Shown piece by piece: positions 56,114-64,000 of a DNA stretch of 64,000 nt; position 1 is the first letter of the stretch, and each line of letters starts with the position of its first letter. The notes beneath the pieces were generated by a model that saw only the letters and a program-made list of their open reading frames with translations, had not been told where the DNA came from and searched no databases. Source of the DNA: Polyangiaceae bacterium (lineage in GTDB: Bacteria; Myxococcota_A; Polyangia; Polyangiales; Polyangiaceae); the NCBI GenBank assembly GCA_020849655.1, contig JADLFU010000157.1, positions 1 to 64,000 of the forward strand, in the 5' to 3' direction. The translations under genes and the position numbers were made by a program.

Positions 56114-57424
56114 ATGGGGAGCCGCCGGTCCGACCAGTCCACGCTGCTGGAGGGCGCCGAGGTCGAGTCCGGGCCGAGGGTGCACCTCGCGGGCGAACCG
56201 CGCGACGGGCGGTACGCGGCGGCGGAGCTGCTCGGACGCGGGGGCACCGCGACCGTCCACCGCGCGCGCGACTCGCTGTTGCTCCGAGAGGTCGCGGTGA
56301 AGCGCCTCGACTCGCTGCTCGGCGACGCGCCCGAGCTCGATCGGCTGTTCGCGGAGGCGCAGATCACGGCGCAGCTCGACCACCCGAACATCGTGCCCGT
56401 GCACGACGTCGTGCTCGACGAGGCGCCCTACATCGTGATGAAGCTCGTCGGGGGTCGCACGCTCCGCGATCTGCTCGCGGACTCGGAGCCTCCGCGGCCG
56501 GCCGAGACGCTGCACGAGCTGCTCGGCGTGTTCTTGACCGTGTGCGACGCGGTGGCGTTCGCGCACAGCCGCGGCGTCGTGCACCGAGATCTCAAGCCCG
56601 CGAACGTCATGGTGGACACGTACGGCCGGGTCTACGTGATGGACTGGGGCATCGCGCGGGTCATCGACCGCGAGCCGGGCGTAGACGTGTCGCTGCAGCG
56701 CGACGGCGACGACGGCAGCGGGACGCTCGAGTACATGGCCCCCGAGCAGGCGGCGCCGCAGGCGGAGGGGATCGGCCGGTGGACCGACGTCTTCGCGCTC
56801 GGCGCCATCCTGTACGAGATCCTCGCGGGACGCCCGCCGCACACGGGCGTGGACGACGCCGCGCTGCGCGCCGGGATCGTCGCGGGCGAGATCCCCGATC
56901 CGGCCGTGCACGTCGCGGGGGGTCGCGTCCCCCCGCTGCTCGCGCGGATCGCGCTCCGGGCGACCGCGAGAGACCCTCGCGAGCGGTACGCGAGCGTCGA
57001 CGAGCTGCGCGCCGACACGGCGCGGTTCGTGCGCGGGCTCGGCGCGTTCGAGCGGCGGGTCTTCCCGGAGGGCGCGCTCGTGGTCCGCGAGGGAGAGGCC
57101 GGTGACGAGGCGTTCGTGATCACCGACGGGCGCGCGCTCGCGTTCGTCACGAAGGACGCCGAGGAGCACCGCCTGCGCGAGATGCAGGCCGGGGACGTGT
57201 TCGGCGAGCTGGCGGCGCTGTCGTCGACCGGCACCCGCACCGCGAGCGTGCGCGCGCTCACCGAGCTCTCGGTCTACGTCGTGTCTCGGGCGTCGCTCGC
57301 GGACGGGCTAGGGCTCGAGTCGTGGACGGGCGCGTTCGTCCGATCGCTCGCGTCGAGGTTCCGCGAGGCGGAGCGGCGGCTCGCAGACGCGGAGGCCGAG
57401 CTCGCGAGGCTGCGCGCGCGGTGA
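56114..57424 (+). CDS. Ser/Thr protein kinase with C-terminal cyclic-nucleotide-binding domain
   Basis: A 436-aa soluble protein. The kinase domain (about 30-295) has LLGRGGTATVHRARD, VAVKRLD, HRDLKPANVMV, and the activation motif DWGIAR (W replacing F of DFG) before LEYMAPEQ. The C-terminal 120 residues form a cNMP-binding domain: FPEGALVVREGEAGDEAFVI, then GDVFGELAALSSTGTRTASVRA, close to the phosphate-binding cassette. This allows direct control of a kinase by a cyclic nucleotide or similar ligand. It has no membrane segment. Confidence 0.92.
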   Translation: MGSRRSDQSTLLEGAEVESGPRVHLAGEPRDGRYAAAELLGRGGTATVHRARDSLLLREVAVKRLDSLLGDAPELDRLFAEAQITAQLDHPNIVPVHDVVLDEAPYIVMKLVGGRTLRDLLADSEPPRPAETLHELLGVFLTVCDAVAFAHSRGVVHRDLKPANVMVDTYGRVYVMDWGIARVIDREPGVDVSLQRDGDDGSGTLEYMAPEQAAPQAEGIGRWTDVFALGAILYEILAGRPPHTGVDDAALRAGIVAGEIPDPAVHVAGGRVPPLLARIALRATARDPRERYASVDELRADTARFVRGLGAFERRVFPEGALVVREGEAGDEAFVITDGRALAFVTKDAEEHRLREMQAGDVFGELAALSSTGTRTASVRALTELSVYVVSRASLADGLGLESWTGAFVRSLASRFREAERRLADAEAELARLRAR

Positions 57425-57442
57425 CGCGTCGGCCACCGCGGG

Positions 57443-58456
57443 CTACGCGGCGAGCTTCGGCACCGCGCGCATCGCGTCGATGATGCGGTCGAGCGCGAGC
57501 GGGAACGTCATGTGCCCGCCGTCGATCCACAGGACCCGCGGATCGCCCCACGCCTTCGCCTGCCTCGCGACCAGCTCGGCGCGCAGGTACGCGTCCTCCC
57601 GCGCCGCGACCCACAGCTGCCGCTCCGGCGCGAGCACCGGGCGCGCGTCGCCGATGCGCACGCGCGAGAACAGCTCCTTGCGGCGCGCGCGGTCGAGGCC
57701 GAACCGCTCGAGATCGGTCTTCATCCTCCACAGGATGCCCGCGTCCTCGACCGCCTCCGTGAGCGCGAGGTGCGCGATCATCGGCACCACGTAGTCGGGG
57801 CCGCCCTCCACGCACGCCGTCAGCATCGTGATGCTCCCGCCGAGCGAGAGCCCGGTGACGCCGATCTCCTCGTAGCCCTGATCGCGGAAGTACAGGATCG
57901 CGGAGCGCACGTCGCACACCGCCTGGCGCACCGACTCGATCGAGCGCACGAGGTCCGCCGTCCAGAACCACTCGCCGTGGAAGAGCTGCCCGCGCGGCCC
58001 GCGCCTCCCGTGGAACGGCAGCTGGACGTGCGCGACGTCGACGCCGAGCTCGCGGTACCAGCGCGGCATCAGCGTCGCCTCCTCGACCCACGAGCCGGGC
58101 TCGAGCCACCCGTGCACATACAGCAGCAGCGAGCGCCGCCGCTTGCCGCGCTCGTGCATCCAGCGCGCGTAGGCGGTGAGGTTCGACGCGTAGCTCGACC
58201 GGTGGCGCTTCGCGTAGCGCGGGCAGAGCGGCTCGTGCTCGCTCGTCCACGACAGCGTCTCGGTCACGCGGGAGCCCGACAGGAAAGGCGTCGCGCGGCG
58301 CACCGCGGGCACGTGCCGGGGCGCGGGCATCAGCTCCGCGACCTCGCGATCGAGGTACGGCTCGAGATCGCCGCTCGTGTCGTGCTCGGCGCTGCGGACG
58401 TGGAGGAACCGGGAGAGGGAGCCGATGACCGTGTCGACGCGCTGGCCGTAACCCAT
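57443..58456 (-). CDS. Alpha/beta-hydrolase, ABHD18/DUF2048-like
   Basis: A 337-aa hydrolase-fold protein: LLLYVHGWLEPGSWVEE (oxyanion loop), the nucleophile elbow GLSLGGS and WIDGGHMTFPLALDR (catalytic His). The N-terminal third with EPLCPRYAKRHRSS is similar to ABHD18-like proteins. ATG 58456 has an extended -10-like TGgTAGGCT 7 nt upstream on the minus strand. It is the last of three minus-strand genes with the L,D-transpeptidase and a lipoprotein but probably has its own promoter. Confidence 0.82.
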   Translation of the reverse strand: MGYGQRVDTVIGSLSRFLHVRSAEHDTSGDLEPYLDREVAELMPAPRHVPAVRRATPFLSGSRVTETLSWTSEHEPLCPRYAKRHRSSYASNLTAYARWMHERGKRRRSLLLYVHGWLEPGSWVEEATLMPRWYRELGVDVAHVQLPFHGRRGPRGQLFHGEWFWTADLVRSIESVRQAVCDVRSAILYFRDQGYEEIGVTGLSLGGSITMLTACVEGGPDYVVPMIAHLALTEAVEDAGILWRMKTDLERFGLDRARRKELFSRVRIGDARPVLAPERQLWVAAREDAYLRAELVARQAKAWGDPRVLWIDGGHMTFPLALDRIIDAMRAVPKLAA

Positions 58457-58463
58457 CCGGCGC

Positions 58464-58469
58464 AGCCTA
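58464..58469 (-). promoter_or_regulatory. Extended -10-like TGgTAGGCT for the hydrolase
   Basis: TAGGCT on the minus strand is 7 nt from ATG 58456, preceded by TGg. Confidence 0.5.
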
Positions 58470-58487
58470 CCACCCGAGGCGGGCGGG

Positions 58488-59936
58488 TTACTCGACGTAC
58501 GAGAACTCGACGTCGTCGATCGCGACGAGCGTGTCGATCCCGGTGTCGGCGACGTCGGTGACGATGAACGTCACGACCGCCGGCGAGCCGACGGCGGTGG
58601 TGGGCAGGGCGCCCAGCTTGCGCCCGGTGCCATCCATCTGCTTCATCGTGAAGGATTTCAGGTCGACGTCCGGATACACGCCCATGCTCGCGTCGCAGAC
58701 ACGATTGACCGAGTCCGCGACCTGCGCGCGCACGCCGTCGGGCCCCGAGACCACCACGAGAAACGTGTCGTCGTACTGTCCATCGCAGTACGTTGGGATC
58801 TCCTCGGACTGCAGCACGTAGTTGAACGTCATCAGATCGCGGATCGGGAGCGGCCCCGACTGCAGCAGCGAGCTCGTGTTGCCCGCCGCGAGGCCGCCGA
58901 GCGCGCCGGTCTTCAGCGGCGGATAGGCGCTCCCCGTGGAGAGCCCGACGAAGGCGGGCGCGCTCGTCGGCAAGAGCGGCGCGCCCTCCTGCGTGATGGC
59001 CGCGTCCGCCACGACCGCCACGTCGCCGATCGAGGACCAGCCCACGGGCAGCCGCCGCAGCGCAGGCACGAGCGGCGCGCCGTTCAGCGGCACGAGCTGC
59101 GGCGTCGGATCGTCGAACGCGTGCCGGGTCACCGCCGTGGGCGACGGCGTCGGGGCGGTCGCCAGCGAGTAGACGAGCGTGGCCAGCCCCTCGCCGTCGG
59201 TCGCCCGGACGATCAGCACGGCCGACGGGGGGAGCGCGTGCTTCGGGGCGAGCACGTAGATCTGCGTACCGGTCGCGGTCGAGAGAGAGGAGTCGACCGA
59301 GAAGTCGGTCGTCACGTCCGGCGAGCCCGTGGGCGTGAACAACTTCACGTTGATCGCCAGCGGCGCCGTGCCCCCTTTCACGAACAGCACGATCGGGCTC
59401 AGCGTCGGCACGCCCGCGGTGTCAGGCGGCGGCACCGTCTGGACGATGAAGGGCGTCAGCGCCGTGGTCTCGGGCTGGCACACGTTGGTCGTCGAGCACG
59501 TCAGCTCGGCGCTGCACTTGCCTGAGAGGCAGGGCCCACCGAGCGTGCCGGGCGGCGGCCCGCCGCTGCCGCCCTGCGCGCTGCCGCCCTGCGCGGTGCC
59601 GCCCTGCGCGCTGCCGCCTTGCGCGCTACCGCCCTGCGCCTGGCCGCCCTGCGCCTTGCCCCCCGCCTGCGTGCCGCCGCCCTGACCGCCGGGCAGCTGG
59701 CCTCCCACGCAACCGTCGATGGTGCAGTGGGTGTCGGCCGGCAGCCCCGTGCCGACCGGGGCCGCGCCGCCGCTCGCGCCGCCTCCTCCCGGCGCGCCCG
59801 ACGCGCCGCTCGCGCCGGAGCCGGGCGCGACCTCGGGCGCGGGCGACGGCCTCACGCCTCCGCCCGAGGAGTCCGCGGCGCACGCCGCGAGCCAGCCGAT
59901 CATCGACGCCCCCGTGAACCATCCCCTCGCGCTCAT
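58488..59936 (-). CDS. Lipoprotein with QGGSA repeat linker
   Basis: A 482-aa predicted lipoprotein (MSARGWFTGASMIGWLAAC, anchor Cys19). Its linker carries repeats such as AQGGSAQGGTAQGGS, and a short Cys-rich module (CLSGKCSAELTCSTTNVC) comes next. The body has an Ig-like region (PPPDTAGVPTLSPIVLFV type) then a beta-sandwich domain ending ETLxAIDD-like in FIVTDVADTGIDTLVAIDD. Probable surface or carbohydrate-binding role; family not assigned. ATG 59936 follows the -10-like TGaTACCGT. It lies 14 bp after the L,D-transpeptidase gene. Confidence 0.75.
   Translation of the reverse strand: MSARGWFTGASMIGWLAACAADSSGGGVRPSPAPEVAPGSGASGASGAPGGGGASGGAAPVGTGLPADTHCTIDGCVGGQLPGGQGGGTQAGGKAQGGQAQGGSAQGGSAQGGTAQGGSAQGGSGGPPPGTLGGPCLSGKCSAELTCSTTNVCQPETTALTPFIVQTVPPPDTAGVPTLSPIVLFVKGGTAPLAINVKLFTPTGSPDVTTDFSVDSSLSTATGTQIYVLAPKHALPPSAVLIVRATDGEGLATLVYSLATAPTPSPTAVTRHAFDDPTPQLVPLNGAPLVPALRRLPVGWSSIGDVAVVADAAITQEGAPLLPTSAPAFVGLSTGSAYPPLKTGALGGLAAGNTSSLLQSGPLPIRDLMTFNYVLQSEEIPTYCDGQYDDTFLVVVSGPDGVRAQVADSVNRVCDASMGVYPDVDLKSFTMKQMDGTGRKLGALPTTAVGSPAVVTFIVTDVADTGIDTLVAIDDVEFSYVE
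59565..59665. repeat. 15-bp coding repeat (QGGSA-type linker)
   Basis: About six copies of a 15-bp unit encode AQGGS or AQGGT on the minus strand. Such linkers recur in lipoproteins of this window but with different repeat units. Confidence 0.75.
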
Positions 59937-59944
59937 GATCCCGC

Positions 59945-59950
59945 ACGGTA
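59945..59950 (-). promoter_or_regulatory. Extended -10-like TGaTACCGT for lipoprotein 59936
   Basis: TACCGT on the minus strand is 8 nt from ATG 59936 and is preceded by TGa, which overlaps the stop of the upstream gene. Confidence 0.5.
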
Positions 59951-61522
59951 TCACGGAGAGACCGCGATGGTGGTGCCGCGGCCCGTCGCGGCGCTCGGCG
60001 TCGCGCCCTGCCAGCCGTCGGGCACGCGCGGACCGGTGAACCCGAACAGGTACCGGCCGTCCGCGGGCGACACGTTGATGCACCCCGCGCTCTTCGGCAT
60101 CCCGAAGTCCTCGTGCCAGTACGCGGTGTGGATCGCGAACGGGCCGCGAAAATACTGGGTGTCGGGCACGTCGGCGATCCAGAACTTCTTCGGGTCGGCG
60201 CCCTCCGGGGTCATCGGCGCGGCGCGGGTCTTCCACCCGACGCGGTACAGGCCGAGCGGCGTCGTCGACAGACGAACGAGCTCCGCGTCGCTCGCGCGGT
60301 ACGGCCCCACGCCGCCCGCGCCGGGCGAGACGAGCGTCGCGAACACGGGCCGCTCGCCCTCGTACGCGACCAGGGTGCCGGCGCGGAGGTGCACGTCGAT
60401 CCACCGCTCGCCCGCCTCCACGCCGACCGGCAGCGTCTCGCGGCGCTCGACGATCGCGACGTCCGCCGCGTCGAGGTACACGCCCGGCTCGCGCGTGGCG
60501 ACGAACACGCGCTCGCCGAGCGTGATCTTCCCACCCGAGAGCGCGGCGAAGGACCGAGGGGGCAGCGGCGCGCCCGCCGCCTCGAACACCCCGTCCCTGC
60601 GGACCCACCGGCGCGCGGGATCGTGCCGCGCCCACGCGATCGGCAGCGCGACGTCCGCGCCGAGCGGCGTCCCGCGGAACGTCGACACCCGGAACGGTCG
60701 CACCCGATCCGCCGGGACTATCGACAGGTCTGTAGATAGCAGCCACACGCGGCCGTCGGCCTCGAACGCGCGCGTGAACGCGAGCATCGAGCCGTGCGGG
60801 ATCCACTTCTTCACGAGGCGCAGCTCCCTGCCCCACGGGACGGGTGCCTTCTTGCCGCCCGCGAAGACGTCGGGCACCTGCGAGTCGGCCGCGACGCCGC
60901 CGGGCTCGTCGCTCGCGAGCTCCTCGTGGCCGGTCGCCCACCGGAGGCGGCCGGGGTTCGGGCGCCTGTCCTCCGGTCCCTCGACCTTCAGCTGCTCCTC
61001 GCGGGACGGGATCTTCGTGTACATCGGCGCGCCGTTCGACAGCGCGTAGCGGTACGGCAGCGGGGCGTCGTCGCGCGGCGCGGGCAGCGAGAGCGCCCGG
61101 AACAGCTCACCGTCGAGATCGCGCGTCGTCGTCGTGTTCGCGCAGACGTAGCCGTCCGGCTCGACCTCGACGAACCCGGCGGGGCAGCTCGGGGTCGGCA
61201 CCGCCGGCCGCCCCTTCGTCACGACGCTCGCGCCGACGCGGACCTGGCCGATCTTGCGCGAGCTCGCGTCGGGCTTCGCGTGGATCCACGTGATGTCGCG
61301 CACGCTGCCGATCCGCGGGCGGGTGTCCGGGGGCGCGGCCGAGGAGACCGGGACGGGCGCCGACGCCGCGGGCGCGGCGAGCTCCGCCTCGGCGACCAGG
61401 GGCCGCGGCTCCGGCGGGGCGGCCTCGGCCTCGCGGTCGGGCCCGGGCGCGGGCACGGAGACGGGGCCGGCGGGCGCCGCGCAGGCGCCGACCAGCGCAC
61501 AGAGGAGCAGCGAGCGACGCAC
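59951..61522 (-). CDS. L,D-transpeptidase (YkuD) lipoprotein
   Basis: A 523-aa predicted lipoprotein (VRRSLLLCALVGAC, anchor Cys14). An SH3-like domain (ITWIHAKPDASSRKIGQVRVG) near 80-130 should bind peptidoglycan. The C-terminal YkuD domain has IHTAYWHEDFGMPKSAGCINVSPADG, where Cys481 is the nucleophile and the two histidines are in place. It would form 3-3 crosslinks or attach lipoproteins to peptidoglycan in the periplasm. GTG 61522 has the weaker hexamer TAGGCC 9 nt upstream on its strand. Confidence 0.9.
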   Translation of the reverse strand: MRRSLLLCALVGACAAPAGPVSVPAPGPDREAEAAPPEPRPLVAEAELAAPAASAPVPVSSAAPPDTRPRIGSVRDITWIHAKPDASSRKIGQVRVGASVVTKGRPAVPTPSCPAGFVEVEPDGYVCANTTTTRDLDGELFRALSLPAPRDDAPLPYRYALSNGAPMYTKIPSREEQLKVEGPEDRRPNPGRLRWATGHEELASDEPGGVAADSQVPDVFAGGKKAPVPWGRELRLVKKWIPHGSMLAFTRAFEADGRVWLLSTDLSIVPADRVRPFRVSTFRGTPLGADVALPIAWARHDPARRWVRRDGVFEAAGAPLPPRSFAALSGGKITLGERVFVATREPGVYLDAADVAIVERRETLPVGVEAGERWIDVHLRAGTLVAYEGERPVFATLVSPGAGGVGPYRASDAELVRLSTTPLGLYRVGWKTRAAPMTPEGADPKKFWIADVPDTQYFRGPFAIHTAYWHEDFGMPKSAGCINVSPADGRYLFGFTGPRVPDGWQGATPSAATGRGTTIAVSP

Positions 61523-61531
61523 GGCGCGGCG

Positions 61532-61537
61532 GGCCTA
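61532..61537 (-). promoter_or_regulatory. -10-like hexamer TAGGCC for the L,D-transpeptidase
   Basis: TAGGCC on the minus strand lies 9 nt from GTG 61522. It lacks the usual final T and the TG extension. Confidence 0.3.
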
Positions 61538-61604
61538 TCGCGCCGCCGCGCGCGCCGCCACGCCTCGACGTCGATTTCAGGGCTAACTGGGCGTGAGGCT
61601 CGTG

Positions 61605-61630
61605 TACCGTCCGCGTCCCCAGAGGAGGAG
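61605..61630 (+). promoter_or_regulatory. -10-like TACCGT and strong RBS for lipoprotein 61638
   Basis: TACCGT (61605-61610, directly preceded by TG) gives a 27-nt leader with GAGGAGGAG (61622-61630) 7 nt before ATG 61638. The gene is leadered. Confidence 0.55.
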
Positions 61631-61637
61631 CCGACCC

Positions 61638-62042
61638 ATGAAAACACGCCTGATGACCGTGCTCGCGATGTCGTTCGCAGTCTCCGCCGCCGTCGGCTGC
61701 GGCAAGATCAAGCAACAGAAGGAGTGCGCCGAGGTCATCAAGACCATCAACGCCGGCGTCACCCGGGCGAAGGCCGCGAACCTCTCGTCGCCGGCGGGGT
61801 TCAAGCAATTCGCCGAGGCCTACGAGACGACGGGCCAGGAGGCGGCGAAGCTGAGCGTCACCGATCCCGAGCTGAAGAAGCAGGTCGACGAGTACGTCGT
61901 GCTGACGAAGGAGATCGCGAAGGCCGCCCGCGACGCCGCCGAGCCCGCGAAGCTCCCGATGGCGCGCAAGGAGATCTCCGCCGCCGCCGCCAAGGAGAAC
62001 GCGCTCGTCAACAAGATGAACACCACCTGCATGCGCAAGTGA
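61638..62042 (+). CDS. Small lipoprotein
   Basis: A 134-aa predicted lipoprotein (MKTRLMTVLAMSFAVSAAVGC, anchor Cys21). The mature part is an alpha-helical bundle (ECAEVIKTINAGVTRAKA, KKQVDEYVVLTKEIAKAARDA, ISAAAAKENALVNKMN) with three Cys residues in total. The strong Shine-Dalgarno sequence selects ATG 61638 over the upstream GTG. The arrangement resembles small periplasmic helical lipoproteins; function unknown. Confidence 0.82.
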   Translation: MKTRLMTVLAMSFAVSAAVGCGKIKQQKECAEVIKTINAGVTRAKAANLSSPAGFKQFAEAYETTGQEAAKLSVTDPELKKQVDEYVVLTKEIAKAARDAAEPAKLPMARKEISAAAAKENALVNKMNTTCMRK

Positions 62043-62086
62043 TCGGCGGGCAGCGGGGTGCCCTCGCGGCGCCTCGCGCGCTCCTG

Positions 62087-62092
62087 TAGGCT
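62087..62092 (+). promoter_or_regulatory. -10-like hexamer TAGGCT for the ATP-grasp-like gene
   Basis: TAGGCT ends 10 nt before ATG 62103 and is directly preceded by TG. It matches the hexamer of the hydrolase at 58464. Confidence 0.5.
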
Positions 62093-62102
62093 CGCGCGCC
62101 GC

Positions 62103-63308
62103 ATGGATCCCGCCCTCCGCCGCGCGTTCAACGAGTCCTTCACCGAGGCTCGCCACGGCGAGTACCTCGCGCGCCTCGAGGCCGAGCTCGGCTGCCACAT
62201 CCCGTTCCGCGTCGCCGAGACGCCGCTGTTCTTCCCGCCCGAGGTGCGGGCGCGCCTCGAGGCCGACGCGCGCGGGATCGTCGAGGAGATCTGCCGCCCC
62301 GAGCTCATCGCGCGGACGCGCCGGGCCATCCCCGCGCACCTCGACGCGCCGGGCGAGGACGACCTCGCGTCGTGCCTGCAGGTCGATCTCGCGATCACCC
62401 GCGACGCGTCGGGCGCCGTCCGCGGCGAGCTGGTCGAGCTGCAGGGGTTCCCGTCGCTGTACGGCCTCATCGTGCTGCAGTCGCGCGCGCTCGCCGAGCA
62501 GCTCGAGCAGATCGGGCTCGGCCGCGGGTTCTCCCCGTTCTTCGGCGGGTTGACCGAGGCCGAGTACGTGTCCCGCCTGCGCGCGACGATCGTCGGTGAC
62601 GCCGATCCGCGCGAGGTCGTGCTGCTCGACCTCGATCCGCCGTCGCAGAAGACCTACCCCGACTTCGTCGCGACCAAGCGCCTCATCGGCGTCGACGCCG
62701 TGTGCCCGACGTCGCTCGTGAAGGACGGCCGCGCGCTCTACCGCGTCGTCGACGGCGCGCGCGTCCCGGTGCGCCGCATCTTCCACCGCGTCGTGTTCGA
62801 CGAGCTCGAGAAGAAGGGCGTCTCGCTGCCGTTTCGCTACACCGATCCGCTCGACGTCACGTGGGTGCCGCACCCGAACTGGTACTGGACCTGGTCGAAG
62901 GTCACGCTGCCGCTCCTCTCCCACCCGGCGGTGCCGAGGGCGACGCTCCTCTCCGAGCTCGACGAGGTGCCCCGCGATCTCTCTCGCCACGTGCTGAAGC
63001 CGCTGTTCTCGTTCGCGGGCGCGGGCGTGAAGGTCGACGTCACGCGCGCCGACGTCGACGCCGTCCCCGACGCCGAGCGCGCCGGCTGGGTGCTGCAGGA
63101 GAAGATCGACTACGCGCCCGCGCTCCACACGCCGCGCGGAGAGCCCGTGAAGGCCGAGGTGCGGATGATGTTCCTGCGCCCGCCTGGCGCCGCGCGCCCC
63201 GAGCTCGTGATGAACCTCGTGCGCCTGTCGCGCGGCAAGATGCTCGGCGTCGATCAGAACCGCGACCTCGACTGGGTCGGCGGCACGGTCGGCCTCTCCG
63301 TGCCCTGA
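62103..63308 (+). CDS. Conserved protein, possibly ATP-grasp-like
   Basis: A 401-aa soluble protein. CHIPFRVAETPLFFPPEV and VELQGFPSLYGLIVLQS are blocks I have seen in conserved hypothetical proteins of several phyla. LKPLFSFAGAGVKVDVT (ATP-grasp-like glycine loop) and WVLQEKIDYAP with later EVRMMFLRP suggest an ATP-grasp fold. That is inference; metal-binding residues are not certain. ATG 62103 follows a promoter-like hexamer. It is followed 10 bp later by a YkgJ-type gene, so the two are probably co-transcribed. Confidence 0.65.
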   Translation: MDPALRRAFNESFTEARHGEYLARLEAELGCHIPFRVAETPLFFPPEVRARLEADARGIVEEICRPELIARTRRAIPAHLDAPGEDDLASCLQVDLAITRDASGAVRGELVELQGFPSLYGLIVLQSRALAEQLEQIGLGRGFSPFFGGLTEAEYVSRLRATIVGDADPREVVLLDLDPPSQKTYPDFVATKRLIGVDAVCPTSLVKDGRALYRVVDGARVPVRRIFHRVVFDELEKKGVSLPFRYTDPLDVTWVPHPNWYWTWSKVTLPLLSHPAVPRATLLSELDEVPRDLSRHVLKPLFSFAGAGVKVDVTRADVDAVPDAERAGWVLQEKIDYAPALHTPRGEPVKAEVRMMFLRPPGAARPELVMNLVRLSRGKMLGVDQNRDLDWVGGTVGLSVP

Positions 63309-63318
63309 CGCGCGCGCC

Positions 63319-63645
63319 GTGCCGCTGCCGGACTGCCAGCGCTGCGGCGCGTGCTGCACGAACCCCGAAGAGAACCGCCGCGAGGGGTTCCGCTCGTACG
63401 TCGAGGTGCCGCGGGGCGAGGCGATCCTCCGCAGGCCCGACCTCGTGAAGCGCTACACGATCGCCGACGCGGACGGCGTCGTGCACCTCCGCCTCGATCC
63501 GAGCGAGCGCTGCGCGGCGCTGCGCGGCAGGCTCGGCGAGCGGGTCAGCTGCGCCATCTACGCGCACCGGCCGAGGGGGTGCCGGCTCGTCGAGGCGGGG
63601 AGCCCTCGGTGCCTCGTCGCGCGCCGCGAGCGCGGGCTCGCGTAG
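63319..63645 (+). CDS. YkgJ-family cysteine-cluster protein
   Basis: A 108-aa protein with the zinc or iron-sulfur type cluster CQRCGACC near the N-terminus and [21 protein letters not shown] near the C-terminus, the four-cysteine pattern of the UPF0153/YkgJ family. The family role is unclear; a metal-binding or oxygenase-linked function has been suggested. GTG 63319 lies 10 bp after the ATP-grasp-like gene. It is the expected length for the family. Confidence 0.88.
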   Translation: MPLPDCQRCGACCTNPEENRREGFRSYVEVPRGEAILRRPDLVKRYTIADADGVVHLRLDPSERCAALRGRLGERVSCAIYAHRPRGCRLVEAGSPRCLVARRERGLA

Positions 63646-63767
63646 CGCCGACGCGCGCCCGTCGGGGGTTGCCGTCGCGGCACCCAGGGGCTACGCGGTG
63701 CCCGCGCCGAGCCGCCCCCCGGCTGGCCTCGCGCCCACCCCCCGAGACGATCCGAGAGAGAGATCCC
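63646..63767. other. Intergenic leader before icd
   Basis: The 122 bp hold no gene. GAGAGAGAG (63754-63762) lies 5 nt before ATG 63768 and can serve as a purine-rich ribosome-binding site. A weak TACGCG (63693-63698) is the only start-proximal TA-type hexamer. Confidence 0.5.
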
Positions 63768-64000
63768 ATGCCGCTCTTCCCCGCTCCCACCGAAGGCGCC
63801 GCGATCACGATGAACGCGGGCAAGCTCGTCGTCCCCGACCAGCCGATCCTGCCGTTCATCGAGGGCGACGGCACGGGCCCCGACATCTGGCGATCGTCGG
63901 TGCGGGTGCTCGACGCGGCCGTGGCGAAGGCCTACGGCGGCAAGAAGAAGATCGCCTGGTACGAGGTCTACGCGGGCGAGAAGAGCTTCCGCAAGTTCGG
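63768..64000 (+). CDS. icd: NADP-dependent isocitrate dehydrogenase, 5' part
   Basis: The first 77 residues of a TCA-cycle enzyme that oxidises isocitrate to 2-oxoglutarate; the gene runs off the window. [20 protein letters not shown], then [18 protein letters not shown] and [10 protein letters not shown], follow the start of bacterial homodimeric Icd closely, including the PFIEGDGTG nucleotide-binding turn. ATG 63768 has a purine-rich run upstream. The catalytic residues lie beyond the window. Confidence 0.93.
   Translation, partial: MPLFPAPTEGAAITMNAGKLVVPDQPILPFIEGDGTGPDIWRSSVRVLDAAVAKAYGGKKKIAWYEVYAGEKSFRKF

Overview
The window is about 72% G+C and almost fully coding. It reads as chromosomal DNA of a myxobacterium-like organism (Myxococcota, probably Polyangiales). 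The reasons are the eukaryote-like Ser/Thr kinases and pseudokinases, FHA, PilZ and DUF4388 signalling proteins, many lipoproteins whose anchor is followed by Gly/Ala/Ser-rich repeat linkers, and several unusual gene fusions. No rRNA, tRNA, CRISPR array, insertion sequence or prophage was seen. The assignment is inference from gene content; there is no marker gene for taxonomy.

Layout. 1-333: hairpin and a 15-bp/60-bp tandem repeat. 334-4434: DNA topoisomerase III fused to RecQ helicase. 4476-6335 (-): GH71/GH99-like lipoprotein. 6685-12310 (+): PLP enzyme fused to a gluconate-dehydrogenase-subunit-3-like domain, GMC oxidoreductase, alpha/beta hydrolase, gpsA and a Mug/HDG-type DNA glycosylase. 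12273-15899 (-): HEAT-methyltransferase, inactive papain-like lipoprotein and SUKH protein. 16322-18480: small proteins, a lipoprotein and a CAP-domain protein. 18409-21277 (-): hydrolase, nadC, small lipoprotein, birA. 21307-24130: ArsC-like protein, ChaC, lipoprotein, SCP2 protein. 24209-29492 (+): ligA, acyl-CoA ligase, NtrC-type regulator. 29511-36028: FHA protein, PilZ-TM-AMIN-like protein, pseudokinase, TPR protein, C-type lectin lipoprotein. 36128-37510: TetR regulator and fatty-acid hydroxylase. 37514-39820 (-): murJ and a lipoprotein. 39839-46880 (+): a tight five-gene operon of FadL-type porin, two M16 peptidase subunits, a fused MalE-MalF protein and MalG. 46877-51593: thioesterase, lipid kinase, Bcp lipoprotein, phospholipase D protein, MBL-fold protein, lipoprotein. 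51694-57424: REC-DUF4388 protein, class I aldolase, spermidine-synthase-like protein, two Ser/Thr kinases. 57443-61522 (-): L,D-transpeptidase, lipoprotein, hydrolase. 61638-64000: lipoprotein, ATP-grasp-like protein, YkgJ protein and the start of icd.

The strongest non-gene signals are three. First, a -10-like hexamer (TA plus two to three G/C, usually ending in T, often preceded by TGn) lies 6-10 nt before many start codons that lack a Shine-Dalgarno sequence, which suggests that leaderless transcription is common here. At 39827-39832 a single symmetric hexamer sits exactly 6 nt from two divergent start codons. Second, a 26-bp motif occurs twice, 30 kb apart, with 22 of 26 bases identical. 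Third, short in-frame islands of A/T-ending codons interrupt an otherwise G/C-ending coding style. The most distinctive protein-level arrangement is the FadL/M16/M16/MalEF/MalG operon.
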